Positions 63,200-64,000 of a DNA stretch of 64,000 bases are shown here, piece after piece (positions within the stretch are counted from its first letter, which is position 1; each line of letters starts with the position of its first letter). The translations under genes and the position numbers were made by a program. The DNA comes from Glandiceps talaboti (lineage: Eukaryota > Hemichordata > Enteropneusta > Spengelidae): contig NC_135551.1 in assembly GCF_964340395.1 (NCBI RefSeq), positions 23,752,003 to 23,816,002 of the forward strand, read 5' to 3'. Under the pieces are notes generated by a model that saw only the letters and a program-made list of their open reading frames with translations, made no database searches and had not been told where the DNA came from.

Positions 63200-64000
63200 C
63201 CATCATTGTACTCAAATACTCGGTTTAAAAAAAGCTAACTATCTACAATGGGATATTTATATCAGTGACATTAGTAAAAGAGCAAGTTGTCGACTATTCA
63301 TGTTAAGTACTCTGAAGAGGGTTGGTTTGAAAACTAAAGACCTTGTTACAATTTATATTCAGCTACATTAGACCTCTTTTAGAATATGTAGATTCAGCTT
63401 GGCATGCTGGACTTACTTTACAACAGCACAATTTACTTGAATGTATACAGAAAAGAGAATGCAGAATAATCTTGGCCAACGACTATATTTCGCATACCAA
63501 CAAGCTCTACAGTCATGCAATATCGTAGAGCTTAAACAAAGGTGTGATATCATGTGTTTGAAATTTGCTAAATCCTTAGATAAGTCTAAAGACTTTCACA
63601 ACTGGCTTCCAAATCAAAGAGGAGAGAAAAATGGTCGGAATTTGCGTAATTCACATATGTTGTCAGTTCCAAGGGTGCACACTCAAAGGTATGCTAAAAA
63701 TGCAATCCCATACATGATTAAATTATGGAATGAGGATCAGAGCAATGTATAAATTAGATTTAATTGCTTTTATTAAATTTACCGCCAAATCCTTTTGTAA
63801 AGTATTTTAAAATGCCTTGTGTGTTACACTAGTCATTTTATAGTATACTTTTTGATGTCGCCAATTGTAAGTTTGATCAATTTTATGTATAAATTCTATT
63901 TCCTATTTTAAAATAATCTGCAATTGTAATATTGTCACAATTCAGCCAGTAGGCTGCTATGTACAATATAAATAAACCATAAATAATAATAATAATAATA
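63200..64000 (+). mobile_element. LINE 3' region, frameshifted, cut by the window edge
   Basis: Three frames in succession give the C-terminal part of a CR1/Jockey-like RT protein: KRASCRLFMLSTLKRVG, then YIRPLLEYVDSAWHAGLT, then LKQRCDIMCLKFAKSLDKSK and IPYMIKLWNEDQSNV with a stop at 63,751. Frameshifts lie near 63,357 and 63,505. A 3' UTR follows with a hairpin-like AGTAGGCTGCT and an (AAT)n tail that reaches the edge. Confidence 0.85.

Overview
The window is animal nuclear DNA. It has spliced genes with GT-AG introns, non-LTR retrotransposons (LINEs), a tRNA-derived SINE, foldback (MITE-like) elements and very abundant microsatellites. Base composition, the transposon mix and the single-copy gene content suggest a marine invertebrate such as an amphioxus, hemichordate or lophotrochozoan. 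I cannot fix the phylum from sequence alone. I see no prokaryotic operon, CRISPR array or rRNA gene.

Region 1 (1-20,090) is a partly degraded tandem segmental duplication. Unit A (1 to about 7,050) and unit A' (about 14,020 to 19,790) each carry two genes in tail-to-tail orientation. One is a plus-strand SnoaL-like/DUF4440 gene and the other a minus-strand single-FN3-domain type I membrane protein. The A' SnoaL-like gene can be assembled from three exons (10,957-10,979; 12,318-12,436; 15,062-15,288) whose phases close into 122 aa. Only its last exon is inside the window for unit A. A third, broken FN3 copy lies in intron 1 of the A' gene. A 5'-truncated, frameshifted LINE (about 7,480-10,080) separates the units.

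Region 2 (20,106-25,166) is an apparently full-length Tx1/L1-group LINE. Both ORFs are intact, the ORF1 stop and ORF2 start overlap as TAATG, it has a poly(A) tail, and a perfect 15-bp target-site duplication flanks it. It is probably a recent insertion.

Region 3 (25,200-46,500) is mostly non-coding and repeat-rich. It holds one intact rhodopsin-like GPCR gene on the minus strand (CDS 34,485-32,905, one coding exon), long pentanucleotide and tetranucleotide arrays, and several dispersed repeat families.

Region 4 (46,548-62,754, minus strand) is a complete 13-exon orthologue of WDCP (WD repeat and coiled-coil containing protein, human C2orf44). All splice phases close into a 616-aa reading frame. 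Its introns hold a SINE, at least three long foldback elements, minisatellites and a LINE 3' end. A promoter-like segment with E2F-, CRE- and YY1-like sites lies just upstream. The right edge is the 3' part of another LINE.

Many long open frames here (Cys-Leu-Ser, Arg-Glu, Tyr-Ile, Thr-His repeats) are translations of microsatellites and are not annotated as genes.
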